A model generated the notes under the pieces. That model ran no database searches, was not told the DNA's origin, and worked only from the letters and a program-made list of their open reading frames with translations. The translations under genes and the position numbers were made by a program. From contig CAKZJI010000510.1 in NCBI GenBank assembly GCA_936941515.1, forward strand, positions 1 through 6,602: DNA of 6,602 nt, written 5' to 3'. Positions within the stretch are counted from its first letter, which is position 1, and each line of letters opens with the position of its first letter. Source of the DNA: an uncultured Propionibacteriaceae bacterium. GTDB taxonomy: Bacteria > Actinomycetota > Actinomycetes > Propionibacteriales > Propionibacteriaceae. Shown in pieces: positions 1-6,140 of this stretch.

Positions 1-842
1 TCACCGTCATCGTCTGCTTGAGCTTCTGGTGGTGGGGGCACGGGCGCTTCACCACGACGCCGGACGTGGTGGGCACACCCCGTGAGCAGGCCGTCAAGGC
101 CATGCAGGCCAACGACCTGGACTTCACGACGGTGGATGAATACTCCGAGGACGTGGCAGCGGGTTCGGTCATCAGGACAGACCCCTCTGGGGGGATGCGA
201 GCCCCCCGGGGCAGCAAGGTCACCCTGACGATCTCGAAGGGCCCGGAGCGCTACGCGATGCCCGCAGTCGTCGGTTTCACGGTCGATGATGCCCGCGCAG
301 CCTTCGAGTCGGTTCAGCTGAAGGTGGGTGAGGTCAAGGAAGTGTGGTCGGCGGAGGCTGAGTCCGGCAAGATCATCTCCACCAGCGAGCCTGCCGGCGC
401 AATGCTTCCCCCTGGAACCTCCGTTAACCTCGTGGTGAGCAAGGGACCGGAGCCCTTGAAGATCAAGGACTTCACCGGCCAGAGCGTCGACACCGCCCAG
501 AGGGAGCTGACCTCGCTGGGGTTCACTGTGGAGGTCTCCGAGGAGCACTCCACCACCGTCGCCGAGGGCATGGTCAGCTCGCAGACCCCATCGAGCGGCA
601 CGGGGAGGAAAGGTGACACCATCAAGTTGGTGAGGTCTCTGGGCCCTGAGATGGTGACGGTGCCTGATGTCCGCTTCCACCGCACTGAGACAGCCCGCAA
701 GACGCTTGAGGCCGCTGGTTTCGAGGTGGAGGTCAAGCCCAATCCCGCCTTCCCCATCGGGGCTGGCCTCGTCTCAGACACCGACCCGAAGGCAGGTTCT
801 CAGGCTCCAAAGGGCAGCACCATCACAGTCTACGAATCCTGA
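1..842 (+). CDS. PASTA-domain Ser/Thr protein kinase, C-terminal part (5'-truncated by window edge)
   Basis: This is the extracellular end of a PknB/PknL-type membrane kinase; the kinase domain lies outside the window. The reading frame is open from base 3, so the TTG at 18 is not a real start. Bases 3-35 encode a hydrophobic run (TVIVCLSFWWW) that looks like the end of the single transmembrane helix. Counting from that TTG as residue 1, four PASTA repeats follow at about 11-75, 78-144, 146-210 and 212-274. They show the usual signs: a P-x-V-V-G or VPDV opening, an alternating helix, then a 'DPxxG..xPxGSxVTLxVSKGP' type strand, for example SKGPE at 73-77 and 142-146. The protein ends directly after the fourth repeat. 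PASTA repeats in this family bind peptidoglycan or muropeptides and link the wall state to kinase signalling. The nearby class II DAHP synthase recalls the pknL-aroG neighbourhood of Mycobacterium (from memory), so a PknL orthologue is plausible. The repeats are certain, the orthology is not. Confidence 0.93.
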   Translation, partial: TVIVCLSFWWWGHGRFTTTPDVVGTPREQAVKAMQANDLDFTTVDEYSEDVAAGSVIRTDPSGGMRAPRGSKVTLTISKGPERYAMPAVVGFTVDDARAAFESVQLKVGEVKEVWSAEAESGKIISTSEPAGAMLPPGTSVNLVVSKGPEPLKIKDFTGQSVDTAQRELTSLGFTVEVSEEHSTTVAEGMVSSQTPSSGTGRKGDTIKLVRSLGPEMVTVPDVRFHRTETARKTLEAAGFEVEVKPNPAFPIGAGLVSDTDPKAGSQAPKGSTITVYES

Positions 843-913
843 TCACAGCACACCGTCTTGCCATAATCGCGCTTGCCGCACTCCCCTGCGAACCGGCCCA
901 GAAGCGGAGCCTC

Positions 914-925
914 TAAGCTAAACTC
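914..925 (+). promoter_or_regulatory. Candidate -10 element giving a leaderless EamA transcript
   Basis: TAAGCT at 914-919 fits the actinobacterial -10 consensus TANNNT and ends six bases before the GTG at 926. That spacing would put the transcription start on the start codon. The only Shine-Dalgarno-like string, GGAG at 906-909, lies 16 bases from the GTG, which is too far to work well. No clear -35 hexamer is visible. The call is an inference from spacing only. Confidence 0.35.
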
Positions 926-1846
926 GTGAGCCTTAATCGCCATGTCTTGCCACCTGCCGCGCTACTCCTCGCGGCAGCTGCCTGGGGCTCAACCGTGGTG
1001 GTGGCCAAAGGCGCCTATGCGGCGATGACTCCTGCGGACCTGCTGATCTCCCGGCTTCTGCTGACGGCGCTGTGCCTGTTGCCTCCGTTCCTGCCTCATC
1101 TGCGGATGAGGCGCGCGACCTGTCTGCAGGGAGCTGCGCTGGGCCTGATCTTCAACTCTGGTCTGGCGTTGCAGATGGTGGGTCTCGAATACACTCCCCC
1201 GTCTCTGTCGGGATTCATCACCGCCAGCTATGTGGTGTTCACAGCTGTCCTGACGCCGCTGCTGTTGAAGCAGCGCACCACACGGCGTATCTGGGTGGCG
1301 ATCTTCCTGACGGTGAGCGGCATCAGCATCCTGGCGATGGGGCACGGCAGCGGCGAGGCCGGTTTCGGCTTCGGCGCTGCCTTGACGCTGCTGAGCGCGG
1401 TGTTCTTCGCCCTGCACATCGTGCTGCTGGGCCGCTGGGTGCAGCCCGAGACCGTCCAGTCTCTGACGTTGATGCAGGCGCTCAGCGGCGCTGGCGGCGC
1501 CCTGCTGTTCATGCCCTTCGTGGATTACCACATGCCCTCATCGTGGGATGTGTGGCTGCCGATCCTGTATCTGGGGATCTTCTGCGGCGCAGTGACTCTG
1601 TTCCTGCAGAGCTGGGCGCAGAGCTATGTGCCAGCCACCACGTCAGCGGTGATCATGTGCTCGGAACCCGTATGGGCGGCTGGATTCGCCATCGGCTTCG
1701 GCATGGAGCATCTGTCCTGGCACGTGCTGACCGGCGGCACGCTGGTAGTCACTGCCCTGCTGCTGACGGCTTGGCCCGGTGGTCGCACGAAGCGCCTCGA
1801 CGCCCTAGTCGAAGAGTTGCGGCGACGTGCACGTCGCAGACACTGA
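926..1846 (+). CDS. EamA/RhaT-family DMT-superfamily inner-membrane transporter
   Basis: The 306-residue protein has the usual length and fold of the ten-helix drug/metabolite transporter superfamily. Hydrophobic segments lie near residues 9-27, 36-54, 66-86, 96-114, 121-139, 146-168, 178-198, 208-228, 237-257 and 265-283. The two EamA repeats are about 8-140 and 148-284. Family-like marks are AAAAWGSTVVVAKGA at 16-30 and the SEPVWAA motif at 246-252, which matches the 'EP' segment before helix 9 in the second repeat. A strongly basic tail (RRRARRRH) follows the last helix and fits a cytosolic C-terminus. Members export amino acids, metabolites or drugs, but the substrate cannot be read from the sequence. 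The GTG start is taken because it gives a short basic N-terminus directly before helix 1. It lies 83 bases after the kinase gene on the same strand and converges on aroG. Confidence 0.9.
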   Translation: MSLNRHVLPPAALLLAAAAWGSTVVVAKGAYAAMTPADLLISRLLLTALCLLPPFLPHLRMRRATCLQGAALGLIFNSGLALQMVGLEYTPPSLSGFITASYVVFTAVLTPLLLKQRTTRRIWVAIFLTVSGISILAMGHGSGEAGFGFGAALTLLSAVFFALHIVLLGRWVQPETVQSLTLMQALSGAGGALLFMPFVDYHMPSSWDVWLPILYLGIFCGAVTLFLQSWAQSYVPATTSAVIMCSEPVWAAGFAIGFGMEHLSWHVLTGGTLVVTALLLTAWPGGRTKRLDALVEELRRRARRRH

Positions 1847-1868
1847 GCCGCCTCAGCACGACACGTGC
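1843..1868 (+). terminator. Weak tandem hairpins at the end of the EamA gene
   Basis: Two short perfect inverted repeats sit back to back. CTGAG/CTCAG (1843-1847 and 1852-1856, four-base loop) spans the stop codon. GCACG/CGTGC (1856-1860 and 1864-1868, three-base loop) follows it. They share base 1856, so they cannot both form completely. No U-run follows, so an intrinsic terminator is doubtful. In the remainder of the convergent gap (to 2051) I see no strong stem, no small gene with a ribosome site and no U-rich terminator for aroG. Confidence 0.2.
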
Positions 1869-2051
1869 CGCAAAGCCGCGGGGTCAACCATGGAGTGGGG
1901 AGGTTTCCCTGGGTGTCTTTCAGCTCCGGACGCTGCGCGCCTGGCTTCGTTCACCTCATTCACGGTACGCCCAGTATCGCTTCGCTCGGCTGCCGTGGCA
2001 CAGCATCCACCCCGGGACCGCCTCCCACTGACGAACTTCCGTCACGCGGCG

Positions 2052-3437
2052 CTAGAGATCACGGGCTTGGAAGGCCTGAACCGGATTAGACCGGCCATTG
2101 CGTCCCTCCTTCAGACGTGTCGCGACGGTGAAGGCCAACTCCAGGCTCTGGTTGCGGTTCAGCCGCGGGTCGCAGACCGTCTCGTATCGGTTGGCCAGGT
2201 CGGCTTCTCCCAGCGGGACCGCTCCCCCAAGGCACTCCGTGACGTCATCGCCGGTGAGCTCAACGTGCAGGCCACCCGGCCACGTGCCCAGGGCATCGTG
2301 GACATCGAAGAATCCACGAACCTCCTCCACCACATCATCGAAGGACCGGGTCTTGTACCCATTGGCGGCCTCAAAGGTGTTGCCGTGCATCGGGTCACAG
2401 ACCCAGGCAACCTTGCGGCCAGTGGACTCCACCCCTTCGACCACCCTCGGGAGCACGTCACGCACCCTGCCAGCACCCATCCGGGTGATGAAGGTGATCC
2501 TGCCGGGCACCCGGTCCGGATCCAGGCGATCGGCCAGCGCGATGGCGTCCTCCGGTGTGGTCGTCGGACCGAGTTTGACTCCCAGCGGATTGCGGATGCG
2601 ACGCAGCAGCTCGACATGCGCGCCGTCCAGCTGCCGGGTGCGCTCCCCGATCCAGAGCATGTGCCCGGAGCAGCCGTACAGCTGCTGGGAGCGTGAGTCG
2701 ACTCTCGTCAGAGCACGTTCATACTCTAGGAGCAAAGCCTCATGGGAGGCGTAGAAGTCGATGGTGGACAGGGCCCTGTCATCGACGCCACAGGCCACCA
2801 TGAACGCCAGCGCCTGGTCGATCTCCGCTGCCAGCTGCTGATAGGCCACCTCGGTCGTCGAATTTCCGACGAAATCCCGGTTCCAGGTGTGAACTCCCCT
2901 GAGATCCGCGAAACCGCCTTTGACGAAGGCCCGCACCAGATTGAGGGTGGCCGCGGAGGCGTTGTAGACCTGCACCAAGCGCTCCGGGTCATGGATCCGT
3001 GATGCGGCGGAGAACTCGAAACCATTGATGGCATCCCCCCGGTAGCTGGGGAGGGTGACCCCCGAGCGGGTCTCCGTGTCCTTACTGCGAGGTTTGGCGT
3101 ACTGGCCGGCGATGCGTCCCACCTTCACCACCGGCACCTGCGCGGCGTAGGTCATGACCACTGCCATGGAGAGTTGAACCAGCAGCTTCCCCTTGATGTT
3201 CTGGGCGGTCACAGCCTCGAAGGACTCCGCGCAGTCCCCACCCTGCAGAAGAAATGCCCTGCCCTCCGCGACCTCTGCCAGCCGCTCACGCAGATCGTCA
3301 CATTCCCCCGCGAACACCAGGGGCGGTAGTTGCTCCATCGTGTCGATCACGCGGTCGAGCGCTGACTCATCCGGATACTCTGGCTGCTGGACCAACGGAA
3401 GAGAGCGCAGTTCGGCCCGGGACATCATAGATGACAT
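2052..3437 (-). CDS. aroG: Class II 3-deoxy-D-arabino-heptulosonate-7-phosphate synthase
   Basis: This cytosolic enzyme condenses phosphoenolpyruvate with erythrose 4-phosphate, the first committed step of the shikimate pathway to aromatic amino acids. The 461-residue protein is a complete class II (plant/actinobacterial) member. The metal ligands known from the M. tuberculosis enzyme (Cys87, His369, Glu411, Asp441) appear here as C69 in QGGDCAES, H351 in DPMHGNT, E393 in HVELTG and D423 in CDPRLNRNQ. All four are offset by exactly 18, so the N-terminus is about 18 residues shorter with an otherwise nearly gap-free core. Other conserved stretches are KVGRIAGQYAKPRS (105-118), SYRGDAING (131-139), IGERTRQLDGAH (263-274) and GVKLGPTTTPEDA (286-298). 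M1 is preferred, but M4 and M5 are possible starts. It is the last gene of the minus-strand unit, 35 bases after the response regulator, and may also have its own promoter. Aromatic end-product feedback is usual in the family but not visible here. Confidence 0.97.
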   Translation of the reverse strand: MSSMMSRAELRSLPLVQQPEYPDESALDRVIDTMEQLPPLVFAGECDDLRERLAEVAEGRAFLLQGGDCAESFEAVTAQNIKGKLLVQLSMAVVMTYAAQVPVVKVGRIAGQYAKPRSKDTETRSGVTLPSYRGDAINGFEFSAASRIHDPERLVQVYNASAATLNLVRAFVKGGFADLRGVHTWNRDFVGNSTTEVAYQQLAAEIDQALAFMVACGVDDRALSTIDFYASHEALLLEYERALTRVDSRSQQLYGCSGHMLWIGERTRQLDGAHVELLRRIRNPLGVKLGPTTTPEDAIALADRLDPDRVPGRITFITRMGAGRVRDVLPRVVEGVESTGRKVAWVCDPMHGNTFEAANGYKTRSFDDVVEEVRGFFDVHDALGTWPGGLHVELTGDDVTECLGGAVPLGEADLANRYETVCDPRLNRNQSLELAFTVATRLKEGRNGRSNPVQAFQARDL

Positions 3438-3450
3438 GGCGGGAAGACTA
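3438..3450 (-). promoter_or_regulatory. Candidate -10 element for leaderless aroG expression
   Basis: On the minus strand TAGTCT (3450 down to 3445) fits TANNNT and is followed by seven bases and then the ATG at 3437. That would start the message at the initiation codon. The only Shine-Dalgarno-like string, GAGG at 3454-3451, is 13 bases from the ATG, further than usual. A GTGACA upstream is about 20 bases from the hexamer, too far to be a good -35. If real, this site would let aroG be made independently of the two-component genes upstream. Confidence 0.33.
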
Positions 3451-3472
3451 CCTCAAAGCGACGTGGCACCTG

Positions 3473-4141
3473 TCACTGGTTTGGGTCATGAAGTCCCTGG
3501 TCGATGGCATACAGGGTCAGCTCGACACGGTTGTGCAGCTGAAGTTTCCGCAACACGTTCTGCACATGGTTCTGAACAGTGCGGTGGGAGACGAACAACT
3601 CCTCGGCGATCCCCCGGTAGGCCAGGCCCTTCGCCACCCGGCGAAGCACCTCCACCTCCCGCGTGGTCAGCACAGGGCCATCGTCATCGTGGCTGCGGGC
3701 AACGTTGACCATGCGACGGAACTCGCCCAGCACCAGCCCTGCAAGTCCCGGGGTGAAGACCGCATCCCCGGCAGCGGTGCGGCGCACGCCCTCTATGAGC
3801 TCAGCCTTCGACGCTGACTTCACAAGGTAGCCTCTGGCGCCGGCCTTCATCGCACGCAGCACATCGTCGCGCTCACCGCTGGCGGACATCACCAACACCT
3901 GGAGGTCGGGGAACTCCCGGACCAGCAGCTCCGTGCAGGTTGCACCATCCGGGTCCGGGATCTGCAAATCCATCACCACCACGTCGGGGCGCGTCGCGCG
4001 AGCCCGTTGCAGACACTCGGTGCCGTTCTTGGCCGAGGCCACGACCTCGAAGCCCTCCTCCGTGAGGTCCTCACCAAGTGCATCAATCCACATTGGGTGG
4101 TCATCCACCAGCATCACGCGGCTACGCTCCATGCCGCTCAC
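3473..4141 (-). CDS. LuxR/NarL-family DNA-binding response regulator
   Basis: The 222-residue protein has the standard two-domain layout. The receiver domain is about residues 7-122, with the acidic pair D13/D14 (LVDDHP), phospho-acceptor D58 in VVVMDLQIPD, S86 in VMSAS and K108 in YLVKSA. A linker leads to a LuxR-type helix-turn-helix at about 155-217 (LTTREVEVLRRVAKGL, then the recognition helix SHRTVQNHVQNVLRKL at 185-200). It should be phosphorylated by the kinase encoded just upstream and bind DNA as a dimer. Its targets are unknown, with its own operon and aroG the obvious candidates. The first possible start is the GTG at 4141, whose GTGA overlaps the kinase stop; an ATG at 4132 (residue 4) is an alternative. 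Neither has a clear ribosome site, which fits translational coupling. All key residues are present. Confidence 0.95.
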   Translation of the reverse strand: MSGMERSRVMLVDDHPMWIDALGEDLTEEGFEVVASAKNGTECLQRARATRPDVVVMDLQIPDPDGATCTELLVREFPDLQVLVMSASGERDDVLRAMKAGARGYLVKSASKAELIEGVRRTAAGDAVFTPGLAGLVLGEFRRMVNVARSHDDDGPVLTTREVEVLRRVAKGLAYRGIAEELFVSHRTVQNHVQNVLRKLQLHNRVELTLYAIDQGLHDPNQ

Positions 4142-5331
4142 GGCTCACCGACCCTCACCGGGAACCGCAGTTCCCACTCAGTTCCCAAGCCAGGACTGGA
4201 CTTGACAGTCGCCGTTCCCCCGAGGGCAGCGACCCGGCCCACAATGGAGTTGCGAACCCCAAGCCTTCCGCGATCGCCAGCCAAATCAACCTCCGACAAA
4301 TCCATCCCAACACCGTTATCACGTACCCAGAGGATGATCTCGGAGCTGTCCTCCTGGTCCAGCAACACCCATGCCTTGGCACCCGGCCCGGCATGCCTGT
4401 CCACATTCTTCAGGGCCTCCATCAAAGTGGCCTCAACCTCTTCAGCGATCAGCCTCGGCACCATGACGTTGCCTGCCATCGTCGACACCGTCACGGTCCC
4501 ACTCTGATACTTGTCCAATTGCGCAGCCAAGTCAACGTGCATGGTGGTGGCCTCATCAATGATCTCGCGATCCCTGATCAGGTTTCTCAGCTGGTTCTCC
4601 GATCGTCGCGCCAACTCCGCCAGACGAGCTCCCCGGGGTCCCAGGTCGGGTCCCTCCCGCTCCACCAGCGCGAGAACCTGCAAAGCCCCGTCGTGCACGA
4701 TTCTCGCGAGCCTCTCCCGCTCCCCGAGTGCGACGGAGCGAATTCTCGCCCGCTCCTGCTCAGTGATGGTGTGCTTGAACTGCGTGATGAGCACACCGGC
4801 GCAGACCGACATCAGGAGGATCGCCAGGGACACATCGCAGCGAGCCAGTGTGAACCGTGGAGGAGTGGCGAACATCGCCATGGACGTCGCGACGGTGGAT
4901 GCGATGCCCACTGCCGGCCCTCGCAGAACAGCCGCGTAGAGCGAGCAGCCTGCCATCCAGAAGATCGCCAGCGACAGGTCAGCGTATGGATGGTGTGTCA
5001 CTAGAGGGGTTGCCAGGATGAGCGAACAGGTGACCGCGGCGTCGGCGAGATGGACCCACAGGCTGCGTGCCGTGGGACGCCGAAGCAGCATTGTCACGAA
5101 TGTGGTCCAGGCGGTGGCAACCGCCAATGCTGCGAGAAGACCGGCCTTGTTGTGGGCATTCGGGTAGACGACCCAGAGATTCACCACCAAGAGGTGGATG
5201 CCCAGCACGATCCGCACCGTCGATGTGACGACGAAGACACGTCCCAGAACGTCGTAGTCCTTGCGAAACCAGGAGGAAGCCGCCTGGAGCCAGCCCAGGC
5301 GCGCTGAGGTGGGAGGCGGCCCCAAGCTCAC
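4138..5331 (-). CDS. NarL-type (HisKA_3) membrane sensor histidine kinase
   Basis: The 397-residue protein has an N-terminal membrane region with about six hydrophobic segments (near 32-56, 63-83, 93-112, 118-136, 139-157 and 166-184), joined by short loops, so there is no large extracellular sensor domain. After a charged helical linker (185-205) the dimerisation/phospho-acceptor helix carries H213 in ERERLARIVHDGALQVLAL. The HATPase domain follows at about 295-393: N-box EALKNVDRHAG with N309 and H313, G1 box VRDNGVGMD at 336-344, and a glycine-rich G2 region GDRGRLGVRNS at 352-362, ending GLGTEWELRFPV. This is the MacS/DesK/NarX-like class that pairs with LuxR-type regulators. The sensing mode (membrane-embedded or lipid-related) is only inferred from the lack of a periplasmic domain. 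The GTG start at 5331 overlaps the stop of the acyltransferase gene, and the gene's end overlaps the regulator start, so the three are probably co-translated. Confidence 0.95.
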   Translation of the reverse strand: MSLGPPPTSARLGWLQAASSWFRKDYDVLGRVFVVTSTVRIVLGIHLLVVNLWVVYPNAHNKAGLLAALAVATAWTTFVTMLLRRPTARSLWVHLADAAVTCSLILATPLVTHHPYADLSLAIFWMAGCSLYAAVLRGPAVGIASTVATSMAMFATPPRFTLARCDVSLAILLMSVCAGVLITQFKHTITEQERARIRSVALGERERLARIVHDGALQVLALVEREGPDLGPRGARLAELARRSENQLRNLIRDREIIDEATTMHVDLAAQLDKYQSGTVTVSTMAGNVMVPRLIAEEVEATLMEALKNVDRHAGPGAKAWVLLDQEDSSEIILWVRDNGVGMDLSEVDLAGDRGRLGVRNSIVGRVAALGGTATVKSSPGLGTEWELRFPVRVGEP

Positions 5332-6107
5332 TCGTCCGTCACCACCGGTCTGGGTCCGCCGCCGGGTCGGGGAAGCAGGAACTCGTCGGACCCCGTCTCC
5401 TTCAGGTCGCCGTATTTGACGCGCGTGGCGTAGACGTCGGCGTATTCCTGGCCGGTGAGCTCCTGGATCGCCGCCAGCACCTCCTCCGTCACCCAGCGGA
5501 GGATCCGGGTTTCACTCTCCATGCCTTGCAGATCAGAGAAGTCGAGGGGCTTTCCCACAATCACGATGGGACGCCGCACCCAGGGAATCCCGAGAAAGCC
5601 CTTCACCGTCTGGGTTCCGACGAGCCCCACCGGCAGCACGGGGGCCCCTGAGGCGAGCACCATGCGGGCCATGCCGGTCTTGCCCTTGTAGAGACGTCCG
5701 TCCGGGGAACGGGTCCCCTCCGGGAAAATGCCAACCAGTTTGCCACTGTCCAGCACTTCGAATATGGCTCGAAGGGAAGCCGCCGAGGCTCGACCTCCTC
5801 CACGGTCCATGGGAACCATCCCGATGGCCTTCAGAAACCACGCCACGATCTTTGATCCGATGCCCTTGTTGCCCTCGAACAGCTCACGCTTCGCGGGGAA
5901 GGTCACCTTCCGGGGCAGCATCGCGGGGATGACCACCGGATCCATCGTGGCGATGTGGTTGCTGGCCAGGATGGCGCCTTGCTTGGCCACCTCGTCGAGC
6001 TTCTTGAACACCTGCTCTTTCACGCCCAGTTCCTCGAACACGGCTTCGATGATCAGGTCGGCGCCGGCCATGGGCGCGTAATCGGCGACGGCGGTGATGC
6101 GGGCCAT
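5328..6107 (-). CDS. plsC: PlsC-type 1-acylglycerol-3-phosphate acyltransferase with a foreign (dehydrogenase) N-terminus
   Basis: From residue 51 to the end (259) this is a normal PlsC/AGPAT: acyl transfer to lysophosphatidic acid to make phosphatidic acid at the inner membrane. The family blocks are all there: NHX4D as H51-IATM-D56, GMVPMDRGGG at 96-105, FPEGTRS at 128-134, and APVLPVGLVGT at 155-165. Residues 1-43 are not PlsC. ARITAVADYAPMAGADLIIEAVFEELGVKEQVFKKLDEVAK matches the 3-hydroxyacyl-CoA dehydrogenase NAD-binding domain, and residues 44-50 (GAILASN) could belong to either family. The usual PlsC leader (about 35-45 residues with an amphipathic or membrane-near helix) is missing. 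The ATG at 6107 has no ribosome site and codes an internal Met of the dehydrogenase, so the true start of the native gene is not in this window. The last bases overlap the histidine kinase start (GTGA). The catalytic part is secure; the N-terminus is probably a join artefact. Confidence 0.88.
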   Translation of the reverse strand: MARITAVADYAPMAGADLIIEAVFEELGVKEQVFKKLDEVAKQGAILASNHIATMDPVVIPAMLPRKVTFPAKRELFEGNKGIGSKIVAWFLKAIGMVPMDRGGGRASAASLRAIFEVLDSGKLVGIFPEGTRSPDGRLYKGKTGMARMVLASGAPVLPVGLVGTQTVKGFLGIPWVRRPIVIVGKPLDFSDLQGMESETRILRWVTEEVLAAIQELTGQEYADVYATRVKYGDLKETGSDEFLLPRPGGGPRPVVTDE

Positions 6108-6140
6108 GGTCGCGGCGGTATCGGCAGCCTCGATCTTGCC
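5976..6140 (-). pseudogene. Fragment of 3-hydroxyacyl-CoA dehydrogenase (NAD-binding domain)
   Basis: Read on the minus strand, GKIEAADTAATMARI (from 6140) continues into ADYAPMAGADLIIEAVFEELGVKEQVF and LDEVAKQGAILASN. This is the segment of FadB/FadJ/HBDH-type enzymes from the 'GxLt..d.....arI' helix through the 'aDlviEAv.E...vK..vf.eld....pgaIlasNTS' strand. The enzyme oxidises 3-hydroxyacyl-CoA in beta-oxidation or butyrate/PHB metabolism. Only about 55 residues remain: the upstream GxGxxG dinucleotide motif and everything after 'ASN' (catalytic His-Glu and the C-terminal domain) are absent. The frame stays open up to a stop at 6216-6218, but residues before GKIEAAD do not resemble the family. 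It cannot be a working dehydrogenase. It runs in frame into PlsC. Confidence 0.75.

Noticed and set aside
1072..2031. Long + strand open frame (319 codons) overlapping the EamA gene
   Set aside because: It is a shifted-frame shadow in GC-rich DNA. The translation is compositionally random, while the EamA frame shows clear membrane helices and family motifs.
1847..2051. Possible small gene or regulatory RNA in the convergent gap
   Set aside because: No start with a ribosome site, no stable long stem and no U-tract were seen. The frames crossing it simply run on into aroG antisense.
1827..2696. Long + strand open frame (289 codons) antisense to aroG
   Set aside because: It runs opposite to a frame with all class II DAHP synthase motifs and has no recognisable domain or ribosome site.
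4078..5004. Long + strand open frame (308 codons) antisense to the histidine kinase
   Set aside because: The opposite strand carries the H-box, N-box and G-boxes. This frame reads as arginine-, proline- and histidine-rich noise.
5328..6107. Genuine bifunctional beta-oxidation/phospholipid enzyme
   Set aside because: The dehydrogenase part lacks GxGxxG and all catalytic residues, so it cannot be a working second domain. At most it is a replaced leader sequence.
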